From assembly GCA_009617715.1 (NCBI GenBank), contig VTFK01000243.1, forward strand, positions 372,001 to 436,000: a DNA stretch of 64,000 bases, in the 5' to 3' direction. The notes beneath the pieces are model-generated. The model made no database searches, had not been told where the DNA came from, and saw only the letters and a list, made by a program, of their open reading frames with translations. The position numbers and the translations under genes were made by a program. Each line of letters opens with the position of its first letter. The first letter of the stretch is position 1. Positions 27,216 through 39,269 of the stretch are shown here, piece after piece. The stretch comes from Plectrocnemia conspersa. Taxonomy: Eukaryota; Arthropoda; Insecta; Trichoptera; Polycentropodidae.

Positions 27216-27720
27216 TGCGTCGTATTTATTTAAATTAAATTAAGACCATCGTGACAATACAATACAAGTAAGATTGAAAAACACATTTTTTTCTTTCATA
27301 CAAAGTAAAAAAGCAAATGATACAATCTGGACAAGCTCCTAGTAGCTGACATTAAATAGATCAATGTGAAATGCCAGCGTATTAAGGAGCCGGATGCCAC
27401 AGCCATAGGCGAGTCGACTTGTGCGAGCATCCTGGCTCTAGAGGTCATCAAAAGAGGACGCGATCGTGATTCTCGAAGACGTCCCGGAATTCCTCGAGAA
27501 TAGTAGTCATCAAAAAAGACGCTGGGATACAAGAACGGATAATAAGCATATATCATCTTATAAAGGTATTTCAAGAACCTATTTTGAACTTTTTCGATAA
27601 AGAGGGAGTATTAAGTTATTCGGGGATTCCAAATTATAGATCTCGATTCAAGATTGCTACGAACCAACTCAAGCCCAAAAGAACGTCAATTTATATGTTC
27701 GATGCACAGGTAAACTCATA
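27216..27720 (-). mobile_element. LINE (Jockey/CR1-like) 3'-end fragment
   Basis: On the minus strand one frame with a single stop reads RSNLESRSIIWNPRIT, then FIEKVQNRFLKYLYKM and YPFLYPSVF. This matches the C-terminal part of Jockey/CR1-type reverse transcriptase ORFs (V.S.LEYGS.IW.P.....I..IE.VQ..FL..L). Downstream sequence (GGACGCGATCGTGATTCTC region, then TTTAATGTCAGCT, then GACCATCGTGAC...) is shared with the plus-strand fragment at 44290-44935, and the segment around TTTAATGTCAGCT with 51875-51935. It ends in an AT-rich tail near 27216. 5'-truncated and broken. Confidence 0.75.
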
Positions 27721-27729
27721 TAAATAATA

Positions 27730-29160
27730 AAATAACAAAATAAAGGTCATTATCTAACAACACCTACTTGCATTTACGCTATATTTTTTATCAATACATT
27801 GAATGACTATTAATTATACAAACAAAAAATACAACATTGCTCTGATGTTCCAACTATTCATCTTAATGATTTGACTTTTACCGTACCCTTTGTAGACATA
27901 AGGAAACATTCTATGCTCAACAGAAAGTAAATTTGAGATATGTATTTGCACAGCATTTAATTTTTTGATTGACCAATTACCTTTAGAACTTCTTTATATT
28001 TAATTTTCAACATAGCCATTACAAACGTTAATACAATGGTTTAGTCTAAGAACGACTTTCTTAATTTTAACGACATCTTTAGATAAACGTTTCATAAAGA
28101 AATAGTTCTAGGCATTTCTTAATATTGTTCATTAATTTTATCGATCGTTTATCAGTAACGATTTCTAGATTTCAACTCCTTTCTTTATCATAAATGTCAC
28201 TCATACTTGTTTTAAATTAAACAAGTTGACGACGAATTTAAACAGAATTTTTTTTTAAACACAGAATAATCAGATCGGTGAACATACACAGCATCTGGTT
28301 GCTATCTATTATGATAAAAAAATTATGGCCGTCTAGTTTCATTCAAATTATTTCATTATTGTGAATATAAATATCAAAACGTATTTATTCAATTGTAGAT
28401 GTATGTTTTAAAGGATATTGTTTACATGATAATATGTCAATCATTAAAATAAGTCTATTAACCGCAGCATCCGGTTGAATTTCCATCCTAGCTATTAAAC
28501 TTATATAATCGAACGTGATATTGCAGTTTTTTTAGTGTTGCGGTTTTTAATTTTGTTTATTTTCGCTTCGGTTTTGCGATCAATCTATTATAATGAATAA
28601 TTGAACATCTGAGGCGAAGAAAAAAATATTATTGTTCAACCTATTGGATCGCGATCGACCTAAAAAATAAATAAAGCGTCATTGTTGAAAGAATTGGCAA
28701 TTTATAAATGTGAAAAAAAAGTTTGTAATTACTCAGTATAATGTCACAAGAGGGATTTTGTAATGCAATAATTGAGGACGATCAGTAAATTCTCGATAAA
28801 TAAATATTTGGACTTACTCATTTATCCTGATTATATAAATTGAAATCGATTTAATTGAAGGTAACGAAATACCATAATGCTTACGAAAAATTTCATAAGA
28901 TCTTATTGATTGATTTGAAATAAATAGTTATAATGATTAAGTGTATGTTCTAAAGCTTCTGCGAGGGTTATCATCGATTTAAATTAATAGTATAATTCAG
29001 AGATTAAGGAGACTAACTTTGAAAAGGTAATAATCCCATCCCAGATAAAAAAAACAAGCTATTTCATTTGTATGCTTTATATTGCCGACAGCAAGGTGTG
29101 AAATTTAAAGATTATTTAAAAAACGATCTACTTTTAAAAAATAGGTCTTTTGATACTAAC
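27730..29160. other. AT-rich intronic sequence, nothing recognised
   Basis: No recognisable coding or repeat feature; moderate poly-T/A runs. Confidence 0.45.
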
Positions 29161-29171
29161 CGCGCAGCAAA

Positions 29172-29732
29172 ATGTTTTTATTCTCAATGGCTCTTACAAG
29201 AAAAAAAGCTCGTTGTTTGGTCACGCAGTCTGATATTATAGATTCTTGTGGAATATACCGAAAATCTTATAGCAGTTTTTATATAAAAATAAATGTATAT
29301 GTTACAGTGAATATGTATTTTTCAGTAAAGTTATATTTTCACTGTAATAATAAAAATATATTTATGAGTTGTAGAAGTATGATTGAAAGATTGGAATGGT
29401 TGGATATTAAAGAAATATTGAACATTAATGTTTTAGTATTTATATATGTATCATATAAGTTAGAAGATAATATGTTACCAAGAGTATTTACTAATAAATT
29501 AAGATGTACTATTGTATACAGATTTAATACTAGAAATATATATTATATATATAATTTAAGGAGAGTTATGTACAAGAAAACGAGTACGGCCAGGAGAATA
29601 TTTTATGTTGTTAATTTGTATAATAATATTCCTAGGACAATCGGCGGAGTAAAGAAGCATCAAAATAGTACCAAAGTATTTTTTTATTCTTTATATGTAA
29701 TGATTATATTTGTTTTGTGTATAAAGAATTAG
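29172..29732 (+). pseudogene. LINE ORF2 C-terminus (reverse-transcriptase tail), 186-codon ORF
   Basis: The longest ORF of the window. Its second half, from about 29379, reads IERLEWLDIKEILNINVLVF, YKLEDNMLPRVFT, RRVMYKKTSTARRIFYVVNL and YNNIPRTI. This is the layout of the C-terminal tail of Jockey/CR1-like LINE proteins (RL.WL....R...N.L.F......N..P.Y....F....S....F..G..L.N.LP..I). The first about 65 residues are AT-driven and not recognisable. The stop is followed by AGTTAAATAAATAAAATAAA, a typical (TAAA)n LINE 3' tail. No RT catalytic motif is present: a 5'-truncated, dead insertion that happens to have kept an open frame. Confidence 0.7.
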
Positions 29733-30149
29733 CTATATTAGTTAAATAAATAAAATAAATATTAGTAATATAATTTTGCTTACTGTTACAGTGAAATCGT
29801 AACCGTAACAAAAGTAACACAATAGAAGATTATAATTTTTTATTAAAAATTTCAAGATGCTTTTTTATTGTCGTTGTCACATTTTTATTGTCAACAATAT
29901 ATTGGGACGGGTGAGCCATTTCACGTGTTTTTACGATAAACAAATTTGAATATTTAAATTGTCCCACGTTCACGGATCAATGGCGAAATAAAAGTAGTTC
30001 TGAAATATTTCTTTGCAATTTTTACAATTTTATTTTGGTTTAATGACAAAATTTAATCTTTACTATGGACTTTAGATTTTGAAATTATGACTAAAATTAA
30101 ATCTTTTTTAGATACAACTTGATAAAAATTGCATTATTTTCATATTTTT

Positions 30150-30580
30150 TTTATTCTATATTATACTATAATATGCGAGCGCAAAGCGCGAGATTATAGG
30201 TGCAAAATGCAAGAAAGCGACCGGCAGGCCTAGATTTGTTACATCGTGTCCATGAACAACAGCATCTGACAGATAATAACATTGAACGATATATCCGTTT
30301 GTTAAATATTGTGAGATACAAAATGTAGTTAAACGCGCAGAAGCCGCTTTCGATTTCGAAAATTCTTCTGTTTTCTCGTTTTGGGTCAAGTTCAGGCTGG
30401 CTGGTCCGCGAAGGTGTCGGGTTCGCGCGTACGATTCGATCGTGACAATGAACTCGGTTGCTTTGCATAGGAAAACACGTTTACGCGGAAGCATTGCTGC
30501 CAACGTAACCGGCCGCCGGAATCTTCTCACGACATCGCGGTAACTAACGAAGACGGGCCGTAGACAATGTATCATTTTTA
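30150..30580. promoter_or_regulatory. GC/CpG-rich island covered by two minus-strand ORFs
   Basis: Minus ORFs of 139 codons (30156-30575) and 100 codons (30166-30468) overlap in different frames. Neither shows a domain, signal peptide or splice context, and the right half is CpG-rich (ACGCGGAAGCATTGCTGCCA). Best read as a composition effect over a candidate regulatory island inside the aquaporin intron. Confidence 0.3.
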
Positions 30581-31627
30581 TTATAATATAACCTCTTTAT
30601 AGGCAATTAACGTTATCGCGAAAAACAAACATAACCTTAGTCAATGTCGACTTGGAAAAAATTAAAAATGTGCAATTAAAAAATGTTAGTGATGTATCAT
30701 CAGATTTTTATCAAATGCGTAAATACTGATCTAATGAGTGTTGTCTTTTTTTATCACCCTTCCTATTTTTTTAAAAATACGGTAATACTTTTCAAATAAG
30801 ATGTTTAACATAAAACAGATGAAAGCTTGTGCTAAATAATATTAAACATCTTCGATAAAAAAGTACTACGTGTATAATAATAACAGTAAATATCCGGTAT
30901 TATAGAATTTATGTCAGATGGTAAACGTTATATTATAGTCATAACTATTGTATAGTTAATACTGGCTATTTATAATATTATATATGAATATTCAATAAAA
31001 CCTACTTGCCTTTCGATGTATGTAAAATTAAATAAGCTAATTAATTTAATATATCTATAAATACATTTATTATTGTTGAAAGGTTAACCTAGAAGAACAT
31101 TTCCCCCGAATAATTCAAGGAAATCTCATCTAAGATAATTGAGTATTTAAATCAACATGTTTACGCATTTAAGACTAACATGTACTTTATGTATATAACA
31201 AAAAATATTTTCACTTCCTTATAAATACTTCCTCATATAAAGCAATGCTATAGATACATAATCTTTTTTAAAGATGAAATTTGTAGATTTTACATTTCTT
31301 AGAATGTATAAAAAATAAATAGAACAACTCATTGCTGCATTGAACAATAATAGGCAAAATCAAGCATTGCTAATAATAAAATATAATAAATATATACTAA
31401 TGAAGTAATAAAATAATTAATTTTATTTATAAAAATTAAAAATAACACAATATGATATCCAGGACTTTTTTTAACATTGGTTTGTAATTTTTCTTATATA
31501 AACAAGAGGACATTTTCTATAAATCACTTATATGCATAGGCAATAATAATATTTATATTTTTTTGTATCAGTAAATAAATGTAATTTAAATGTAAATATT
31601 TCAAATATAACAACGCATTTAAAGTTT

Positions 31628-31695
31628 AGTATCTTGAGTACTTCAAAATAGTAAAAATCGACCGCCGTACATGTACGGCGATACCACTCAAAAGA
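31628..31695 (+). repeat. Dispersed repeat, copy 2, with perfect 18-bp palindrome
   Basis: Shares about 65 bp with 1868-1935. It contains CGCCGTACATGTACGGCG (31663-31680), a perfect palindrome that in the first copy is partly mutated. The family was not recognised. Confidence 0.55.
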
Positions 31696-32807
31696 GAGCT
31701 AAAATGTGCTCAAATTTGTGAAGATAAGCTTGGAGGACTTTTTACTTTATTTATTTTGTATTGATTTATTTTTTATAACACATCATGACTTGACTGATTT
31801 CCCTAATGCATCATAACTTTAGTTTCGTTTCTATACTTAAGTTTCAAAACTGAATGAAAAAATAATTAAAAAAAATTAAAATAATCACATTATACATTAA
31901 ATACAATTATATCCAAAAATAATACAAATTTATCGTAAACTGCACTTCTATTGTAATTTAAGAGTGAATATTTTTAAAATAACAACACATTTTAATTTCG
32001 TATTTTTAATTGGTTCTTAACATTGTATTGATTGTACCTACTGTTGAAAAACCCCATTTACTAGCGGTTGGTGTTGGGTTTATTGTTAGGAGTGTTTTAA
32101 ATTGTACGTCCAACGTTTCAATTATTATTTTTTAATTATTTAATTATCTAAAATATATTAGGATATTATTTGGATAAAATGTATTAAACTTCATAAGAGA
32201 AAAAAGTCGTTCTTTGCATTTAAAGTTGCAATTCAGAAGTTGATGAATTATTCGTAAAAGTAAGAGGCGAATTTTCTACATTATATTAAGAATCAAAATT
32301 CTTGATAATATTTTGTGCCAAAGATATAGCCTCTTTTTACTTAAGAATTAAACAAATTGGAATTGGAAATATTTATGTGTTGAATCAATAAATCAACTAT
32401 GTAAATAATTTATTGTTTCGCCATTAATTCTTTTTTTTATATATAATAATTATTTACCTATATAATTTAGGCTTTTTAATAAAACATTGACCAATTACCT
32501 GCACATATGTAATTTTTATTAAAATCACGATAAATTGCCACTTACATTATGCACAAAAACTTTCAATGTAATTTGCAAAACATTTGGCTAAAAAAATTCT
32601 ACGAATAGTATTCGAACAATTGTTCCAAAATTTGAGTATCGAATATTTGAATATTTGGGTTGAAATCTTTAGTTTGTACTAAAACAGGTTTTTATATTAA
32701 GTGTTATATTTTTAAGTTAATATTTAAATATATACTATACTTTATTGACTAGATTAATTATATATTAAATTAGTTCAGATATATTTGCTATGATTTTTAT
32801 TTTTACT

Positions 32808-32908
32808 TAAATATTTTTCATAGCCGGTTGTATGTTGTTGATAAAGAGCAAAAAAAGCAGAGGATCCAGGTTGGATCCCTGTGGTATTCCAGAATGAGCG
32901 TCTATTAT
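32808..32908 (-). mobile_element. LINE reverse-transcriptase fragment with PQGS motif
   Basis: A minus-strand frame reads AHSGIPQGSNLDPLLFLLF then INNIQPAM, the RT palm/finger motif SGxPQGSxLxPLLFxLFINDI of non-LTR retrotransposons. Only about 100 bp are preserved, with AT-rich DNA on both sides. The catalytic YADD/FADD box that should follow is absent. Confidence 0.85.
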
Positions 32909-33689
32909 TGTATAATAACTAATAATAGTCTAGAATTTTTATAGAATGAAGCTATATATCATGTTATAAAAAATAAAGTATATTTATAATGTGAGATTTA
33001 TTAAAAAAATATTTGCGGTTCAGTCTCATTGAAATATGCATAATTTGTAGAAATGTGAGGAAATGCGATTATGTGCTACGTATTTATGATACATTCTGAA
33101 AATTCTTTATATAATAATTGCGTATATAATTTATATTAATAGTAAAATACTGCACATACTAATAAAAATACAATGCAAACAATAATATAAAATTGCGATA
33201 TTGTTTCAAGTTATATAACCAGCATATCAATCGTTTAAAACGATGTTTTTTTTATATGGTGAACAAAACCACAGTTTGCATTCAATTCATGTTCCTCGCG
33301 ACCTTCATTGTGTATTTATAGTTTAACATTAAACATTTTTATGTTATATTTTTGCAATAAATACATAGGAAAAGTTCTTCGTTGAATTAAATTCTGTTTA
33401 AATAACAAGGAAGCGCAACCAGGACGCAGCAAGTTAATACCATCACGATAAACATACTATTTATTATATTATTAGCAATCGAATAATGAATGCAAAAAAT
33501 ACATTAATTCTAATCGTGCATTATAAAAAAAATTAGCGTTTTCTACTTAATCCCACATGATCCAAAAATGTGTTTATGTGTTACTGATAGATATTATTCT
33601 ATTATAACGATAGTGGTATCTACTTATCAAATTAAATACTCAACGTGGTTTAAGCGTAAGTAATCTTCGATATTTCCATTCAAAAAAAT

Positions 33690-34140
33690 TAGATTAGATA
33701 AAAAATCGAGGCGAATAAATTAAACTGCAGATTAGATGGAGTGTAAAAAATCGCTTTACATGAATAAAAAGCGTTTTGAACCTTAATAGGGTCACACATT
33801 CGCCATTGCAAAACATATTGCCGGTGCAAAAATACGCGAGACGCACAAGTGTGGGTTGTGTGGGCCAAAAAAAATGTAGAGAAAAAAAAACATATACACG
33901 AATAGCCAAAGTGGAGCAAACCGATCATGCACCGAGAGGAACCGGTTTCGCACGCGGCGATCAATGAAAATTCATTGAAAGAGAAAAAATAATAATGGAC
34001 GTTGCATAATTGCCGTAATAGCGACAATGATGGAGATCTTCGCGATGATGTCAGGTGAATGAAGGGAAAAGTTTTTCTTTCGTTCGGGAAAGCGTAACTT
34101 TAAGTTTTTCGCATACGGCGTTCAATTGGCGTATCATGTA
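33690..34140. promoter_or_regulatory. GC-richer island with overlapping ORFs on both strands
   Basis: Three overlapping ORFs on both strands (minus 112 and 71 codons, plus 63 codons), none with a recognisable domain. Contains AGACGCACAAGTGTGGGTTG and GAGAGGAACCGGTTTCGCAC. Candidate intronic regulatory block. Confidence 0.25.
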
Positions 34141-34149
34141 GCAAGTAAG

Positions 34150-36640
34150 ATGATACAATGTGAATTAAGATAACATAGCGATAAAATTATAACGAATATT
34201 TAGTGTGATATTATTTTTTTATCGAATAATATATCTAATTTTTTTTATTGCTTAGATGTGTAAGATAATTATGATTTTGAGCAGCACATAAATATTAACA
34301 TTCTGATTTATTGATAAAGAAAAAAACATTCTGTATTAGTTTAGTGTTTTAAAACATGATTAAAATAAATAAAAATATGTTTTATATTTAAAACCATCCA
34401 ATATTATATTTTTATATTTCGAATAAATAGAATCTAGCTCAGTCAAAATATACATAACAACGCACATTATAACTGTGTATACATACATATACAAAATCGA
34501 AAGTGTGTTTGTTTGCTTATTTTTGTCCACAGATATCTCAAAAACGTATAGTTTAATCTTTGCATGATTTTTTTAGAAAAAAGTTTTTAAATGTAACGCT
34601 TTAGTTTTTTGCAATTAAGATGATATAGTGTGTTAAAAAGTTATTTACAATATAAAATTAATATATCCTATTAATAAATAATTTAAATCTAGGCCTAAAA
34701 TTTATTTTGTTGAGGATTTTCCTTATTGTTTATATCTACATAAATCAACTTACTCAATAATGTACAATAAACATAAAAGCTAACATAACTTATAATTATT
34801 TACCAGAAATATAATCCGGATTATGGATTTAAAAAAATATAGATTTGTTAATATATATTTCAATCCGATTTTATTCTGAATATTTTGATTAAATTGATAA
34901 AGCTATGTTAAATATATTGTTTTCTAGAAATTATTTTTAAGCTTATTTGTAATGAAATTAAATTTACAGAACTAAAATATGCTGTTTTAGTTCTGTATTA
35001 ATTTTAATAAATATTTATATTTTAATACATAATATATATCTAAACATTATTAAGAAAAAAGCCATTAAAATAGGTACATACAATTATACTTTAATTATTA
35101 AAAAGATTTATATTTGTACATATCTAAGTAAAATCATGAATTTTTTTAAAGCTATACTTCTAACGACTTAGTGGTAAAAACTTATTTTAAAATTTGGTGA
35201 TTGTCAAAATTTCTACCCTTCAGTTATTTTTTTATTTATTTGAAAAGACTAATGCAGTTTTTTTTTAATAATATCTTAAATATAATTAATACTAAAATAT
35301 ATCAAATTTATTTACAAATTCATACTTAATTTTAATATTTAAGTGCGTATTATATTATTATGTATTAAAAACTTTTATTATACATATTGTTGTTTACAAA
35401 ATGTTTTATAATCAATAATACTAAGAAAAAACCCATATATAAACAACCAGTTTTTTTTAAATAATGCAACGCAAAAGTTTAATTACTAATACTTCTGTAC
35501 GCAATTACTATAATATTAACACGTAAAAAATATTTAAATTATATTATATTGCGCATTAAACTATGTATTGATTAATTATCGCTTATTTAAAAGACAATTA
35601 TTGTAAAAAAAATATCTATGTATATGCTGGATGTTTTTTTTAAATATCTTCTTTAAGTTAAAAGTACCATAATTATTTAATACATACTTTGTATAAATAC
35701 AGATTATGTATTAAATAAACATATAACGTTTACCATCCAAAAATATTTATTCAAAAATATCTAGCACGAAAGATTAGTGCTGTAAGATAAATAATAACAC
35801 CTGAAAGATTATTGATTTTAAATTACTATCATTGCTCTAAGTTCAGAATTAGTAATTATTATATAATGGATAATCACAGATTTGTTTTCCTAGCTTTTGT
35901 TAATGAATTTGATCTAAAAAACGAAACTTATCGTATAAATTTATACAAAATAAGCCATTAAACATAAACAGCTGTAAAGCCATTTTATTCCAAAGTTAAA
36001 ATATTTTTAAGTTGATTTATTTATATGAAAGAAAATATTTTTCACACGATATTCATCATTGATTTTTTTACTTAGATTGTTAAGTTGTTGACAAACTTAA
36101 GCTGAGTACATAAAATCAAGATTATGTATACATTTTACTACTATTTAACGTGCATTTTGCATGGAATACTACCGAACAACAGGTTGAACATAACACGATT
36201 ACAAATTGAGTTAATAAAATTACATATCTAACATGAATCCGTAACCGTCAGTACCATTTTGTACGAATCAATAGAGCATGCCGAAACTTGCCAAGGAACG
36301 CATAATTTTTAATTCATTAAAGAAAATTGAAATGAAGCAATTTTATATTTATTTTAAAACAATCCTACAAAAATCGGTGTCTATTCGTACCATTTATAAG
36401 GAAAAAACATGCGAAGGGACAATTCTGATCCTTTTAAATAAAATGCGTGATACGAAATCGTTAGTGTCTTTTCAGAACATTTACATAACAAAAGACGTTC
36501 ATTTCGTTTATATAACTCTGTTATCAAGACAATGTTTATAGTGTGTATTTTTGCAGATGCAGACATTTATATAAAAATTAAACCTAGCTTCTTACACGTA
36601 CGCTTGTGATAAGATTCGATTTGACGATATGTTAAAAATA
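34150..36640. other. AT-rich intronic sequence, nothing recognised
   Basis: Poly-A/T and AT repeats. The plus ORF 36278-36541 (87 codons) is Lys/Ile-rich with no domain and overlaps a minus ORF; judged chance. Confidence 0.45.
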
Positions 36641-36657
36641 TATTAAATAACACTTAC

Positions 36658-36676
36658 TTGTAGCTTCTTTACTCAT
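36658..36676 (-). CDS. Probable first coding exon of the aquaporin (MSKEAT...)
   Basis: A start codon with A at -3 opens six codons (Met-Ser-Lys-Glu-Ala-Thr) plus one nt, then an excellent donor GTAAGTG. The phase (1 nt left over) matches the aquaporin exon at 9736-9929, which begins with two nt; the joined codon is AAA (Lys), giving MSKEATKTNSFVGLSDLTD. A short polar N-terminus that includes the start is usual for insect aquaporins. The exon lies 52 nt downstream of the initiator motif on the same strand. The link across 26.7 kb is inference from phase, donor quality, promoter position and protein fit. No competing start exon was seen in between, though alternative first exons near 10.2-10.6 kb are not excluded. 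Confidence 0.55.
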
Positions 36677-36711
36677 CTTGACTTCTTTTTATTATACAAT
36701 CACAACACTAT

Positions 36712-36742
36712 CACTGAACTCGAAGATGCTGAAATTCATATA
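36712..36742 (-). promoter_or_regulatory. Core promoter candidate (TATA box plus TCAGT initiator) upstream of the aquaporin start
   Basis: On the minus strand TATATGAA (36742-36735) is followed by TCAGTG (36717-36712), with 27 nt between the T of the TATA box and the initiator A. This is normal spacing for arthropod TATA/Inr promoters, and the start codon follows 39 nt after the initiator A. Caveat: GAATTTCAG inside the interval could instead be a splice acceptor for an upstream untranslated exon in the GC-rich block at 36880-37130. Confidence 0.45.
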
Positions 36743-36829
36743 ATAAACGATTTAATTTTTATTTATTTATTTATTTATACGTTCTCGTGTACACATTAAA
36801 CATATACACACGCATTCATAAATAAATAT

Positions 36830-37210
36830 ATTGCAATGTGTATATGGTACGTGCACCGGTAGGCTTGTGCTCACCTCGCCGAGGTACAGAGTGAAATGAT
36901 ACGAGTGATTTGCCGGTGAACTTAGTGTTCGTGATAGTCACCCCTCCCTGCTCGCGTGACTCGGTCACTATCACCGTGAACTATTGCCGTGAGTCGTAGT
37001 GAACAGTGGTAGTATTGAATGGTAGCCTCCTCACTCGCGCCTATCCTTATTGTTATTAAACTGATAATGCAGCATAATGCAGCACCAATTACTACTGCTA
37101 TCACTGATTTTCGATCTCAATATTGCTAGGCGAAAAATGTGCACGATATGAATTTTGTTATCGGGATCGTATTTTGAGCAGTTAAATCAAGATCGGCGCC
37201 TATTTTTTGT
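36830..37210 (-). promoter_or_regulatory. GC/CpG-rich upstream region of the aquaporin promoter
   Basis: A block clearly richer in GC and CpG than its surroundings, directly upstream of the putative aquaporin start exon. It contains an imperfect inverted repeat (GTGATAGTCAC at 36931-36941 and GTCACTATCAC at 36964-36974), several further GTGA/TCAC half-sites and CACCTCGCCGAGGT. A minus-strand ORF of 60 codons (36922-37104) has no recognisable domain and is probably chance. Interpreted as proximal promoter or 5'-UTR sequence. Confidence 0.4.
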
Positions 37211-38330
37211 GAAATTGATTTGATTGGCACGTTATAAATTGAAACTAAATTTAATTAAATATGTTGGAAGTTTATCTTAACTCTAAAATGAATTAAATAC
37301 AGGTTAGCATATTAAACGCGAATATTTCAAATGGTATTTTGAACCGTTATCATTGTTAAGTAAATGTAAAAATTCCGGTAAAAAAATACAAGGAAATATT
37401 GAGATATATAATTTATGCTACAAAATATATTCAAGTACTTTAAATTGTTACAGAAATGTTAAGCTAAACCTCGTTATAAATAATTATATCGCAAAATATT
37501 AAAAACTCATTTATTTAGGATTTACATTTAATATAAATTTAATAAAATTATTTATTATAAATACACGACAAAAACTGGGGGATTAATGTTCCACGCTTTG
37601 CCTAAGTTGGCTCAAAAATTTGAGATTAAAAAAAAACACTTTTTCTACCGTGCCGATTACAGTGATAAAAAGGTCTGGATTAAATTGCTCACAAACTGAT
37701 TTTGTAATGGTGCTATTTTTAATAAAATCGACGCTTTACAGAATGATCGAAGGTTGAAAAAAATTAAGCTAATCGTCGTGAAGATTAACAACAGTTAAAT
37801 ACAGGAAAAAATCTGAAACATAAAAAAAAACAAAATAATAATTATGAGTATAATAAGTGAATTCATTGCTGTTTTGAAATATTAAAGTTTTTAGATTTAG
37901 ATATATTAAATAATATTAATATATCCCTAATTTTTTTCTGCAGTCTTATACATATTTAATTTTATTTTATGCTTCATATATAAGCATTAATAAAATTAAA
38001 TGTTTAAAAAAAATAATAAGTATATTTTTAAACGACGGTTATTGCATTCGAATATTCTAAAACATATTAATAAAATAAAAAATCTAAAAAAAGTCAATAG
38101 ATAAAATTAATTTAATAGACTTCTTAAAAGCCTATAAAACTTAGTTATTTTAAACATATTTTCGAAAAATAAGCACGCGTACCGTTCCTTTATTCGAAAA
38201 AAATCAGAAAGCATTTTGTAAAAGGACCTGAGCTAAGAATACAGTCAGTCATAAGTAAAAAATCAGTATAATGCACCTTTCTGGTCATGAATCTATTCAT
38301 TTTTAAACATCGTCTTTACACAATGGCAAT
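37210..38330. other. Intergenic, AT-rich, nothing recognised
   Basis: Between the aquaporin promoter and the next features. 37560-37800 is slightly less AT-rich but has stops in all frames. Confidence 0.4.
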
Positions 38331-38334
38331 TTTT

Positions 38335-38425
38335 ACTAAATATTGGACAGTAACAAATAATCTGTTTCCTCCCCAAATTATTGCATTGGCCAGACGATTG
38401 AGCGTAAGATTGGTGAAAGACCTTA
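38335..38425 (+). repeat. Dispersed repeat copy A (partner at 52168-52240)
   Basis: TAACAAATAATCTGTTTC, CCCCAAATTATTGCATTG, then ACGATTGAGCG and GTGAAAGACCTT are matched in order at 52168-52240 with substitutions. Same orientation in both copies. Probably a retroelement piece, family not determined. Confidence 0.55.
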
Positions 38426-39169
38426 ACCCACTTTAAGCTCTTTTTAAATACATGTGATGAACAGAAGGGTATTTAATTTTTGTTGGTTGTAATATGCATA
38501 GAATACCAATATAACCACAATAAATGAATTTACCAAAACATTTTATATTTTATCATTTTAAAAATAGGGTTAAAACATTAAATTCTGTATTTTCTTTTAT
38601 TGTTTTATTATAAAACATCTTGCTTTATTTATACACCTCATATAATTCAAGCAATTTGTCGTTTTTCTATGATGTTTTTTGCTTTTTAAGATCGCTTCTT
38701 CAAGAGGTTTGTTTAAAACAAAATCTTAAGATTTTATTTGATGATTGTCATTGTCATATTACATTACATAATACTCCCAAAAAATATATAAGAAATCCAT
38801 TTTAATTAAGTGGACTTGAACTATTTTAATTAAAAACAGAATTAAAATATTTTAAAAGCTAAAATTATATTTATTGGCGATTATATAAATATATAATATA
38901 TTGGTGATTCGCGTTCTATACGATATGCTAGTTCGTAGCGTCCACGAATATGCCTCCATTGTGTAGAATCCGAGTCAAACGAAGTACTTTTTATTGTAAA
39001 ACAATTTTAAAAAAATCTGAGAAATCCCTACAAGAGGGAATATGGATCGTATCTGTATTTGTATTCTAGTACCTTTATGCTATAAGCATTGGGATACAAT
39101 TCATTGCATAGCGTCTATTCAATGAAGCATTATTTAAATTTGATAAAGAACGGTGTTGACAACCCGTTA

Positions 39170-39260
39170 ATTCTTGACGACTTTCAACTGCGTCTTAGAG
39201 AATCGCGATCGTATCCTTTATTCTAGCCCCTCGCGGTCAGGACGTCAGCACTTGAGAAAA
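39170..39260. repeat. Short GC-rich sequence resembling other CGATCG-core segments
   Basis: In reverse complement it contains GAGGGGCTAGAATAAAGG and ATACGATCGCGATTCTC, similar to 43800-43865 (GCGAGTGGAAAGAATAAGGG, ACGCGATCGCAACTCTC) and, for the second half only, to the LINE fragments at 27.45 and 44.6 kb. Possibly the same retroelement family, very decayed. Confidence 0.35.
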
Positions 39261-39269
39261 CGAGCTTGT

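Larger units (their letters stand above)
9930..36657 (-). other. Proposed first intron of the aquaporin (26.7 kb)
   Basis: If the first exon at 36.66 kb and the exon at 9.93 kb belong together, everything between is one long intron (GTAAGTG ... TTGCAG). It holds a hAT derivative, two LINE fragments and a LINE 3' ORF, a SINE, a microsatellite and a series of GC-richer islands listed separately. No exon of another recognisable protein was seen inside it on either strand. Confidence 0.45.

Noticed and set aside
29172..29378. First half of the 186-codon ORF as part of a gene
   Set aside because: Residues before the LINE-like tail show only AT-driven composition and no match to the RT domain that should precede it.
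30156..30575. 139-codon minus-strand ORF
   Set aside because: A second long frame is open over the same CpG-rich block, no domain, signal peptide, promoter or splice site is visible, and the last third is AT-driven. Kept only as a composition island.
33689..34027. 112-codon minus ORF with Phe-rich stretches
   Set aside because: Overlaps two other open frames on both strands and has no recognisable domain.
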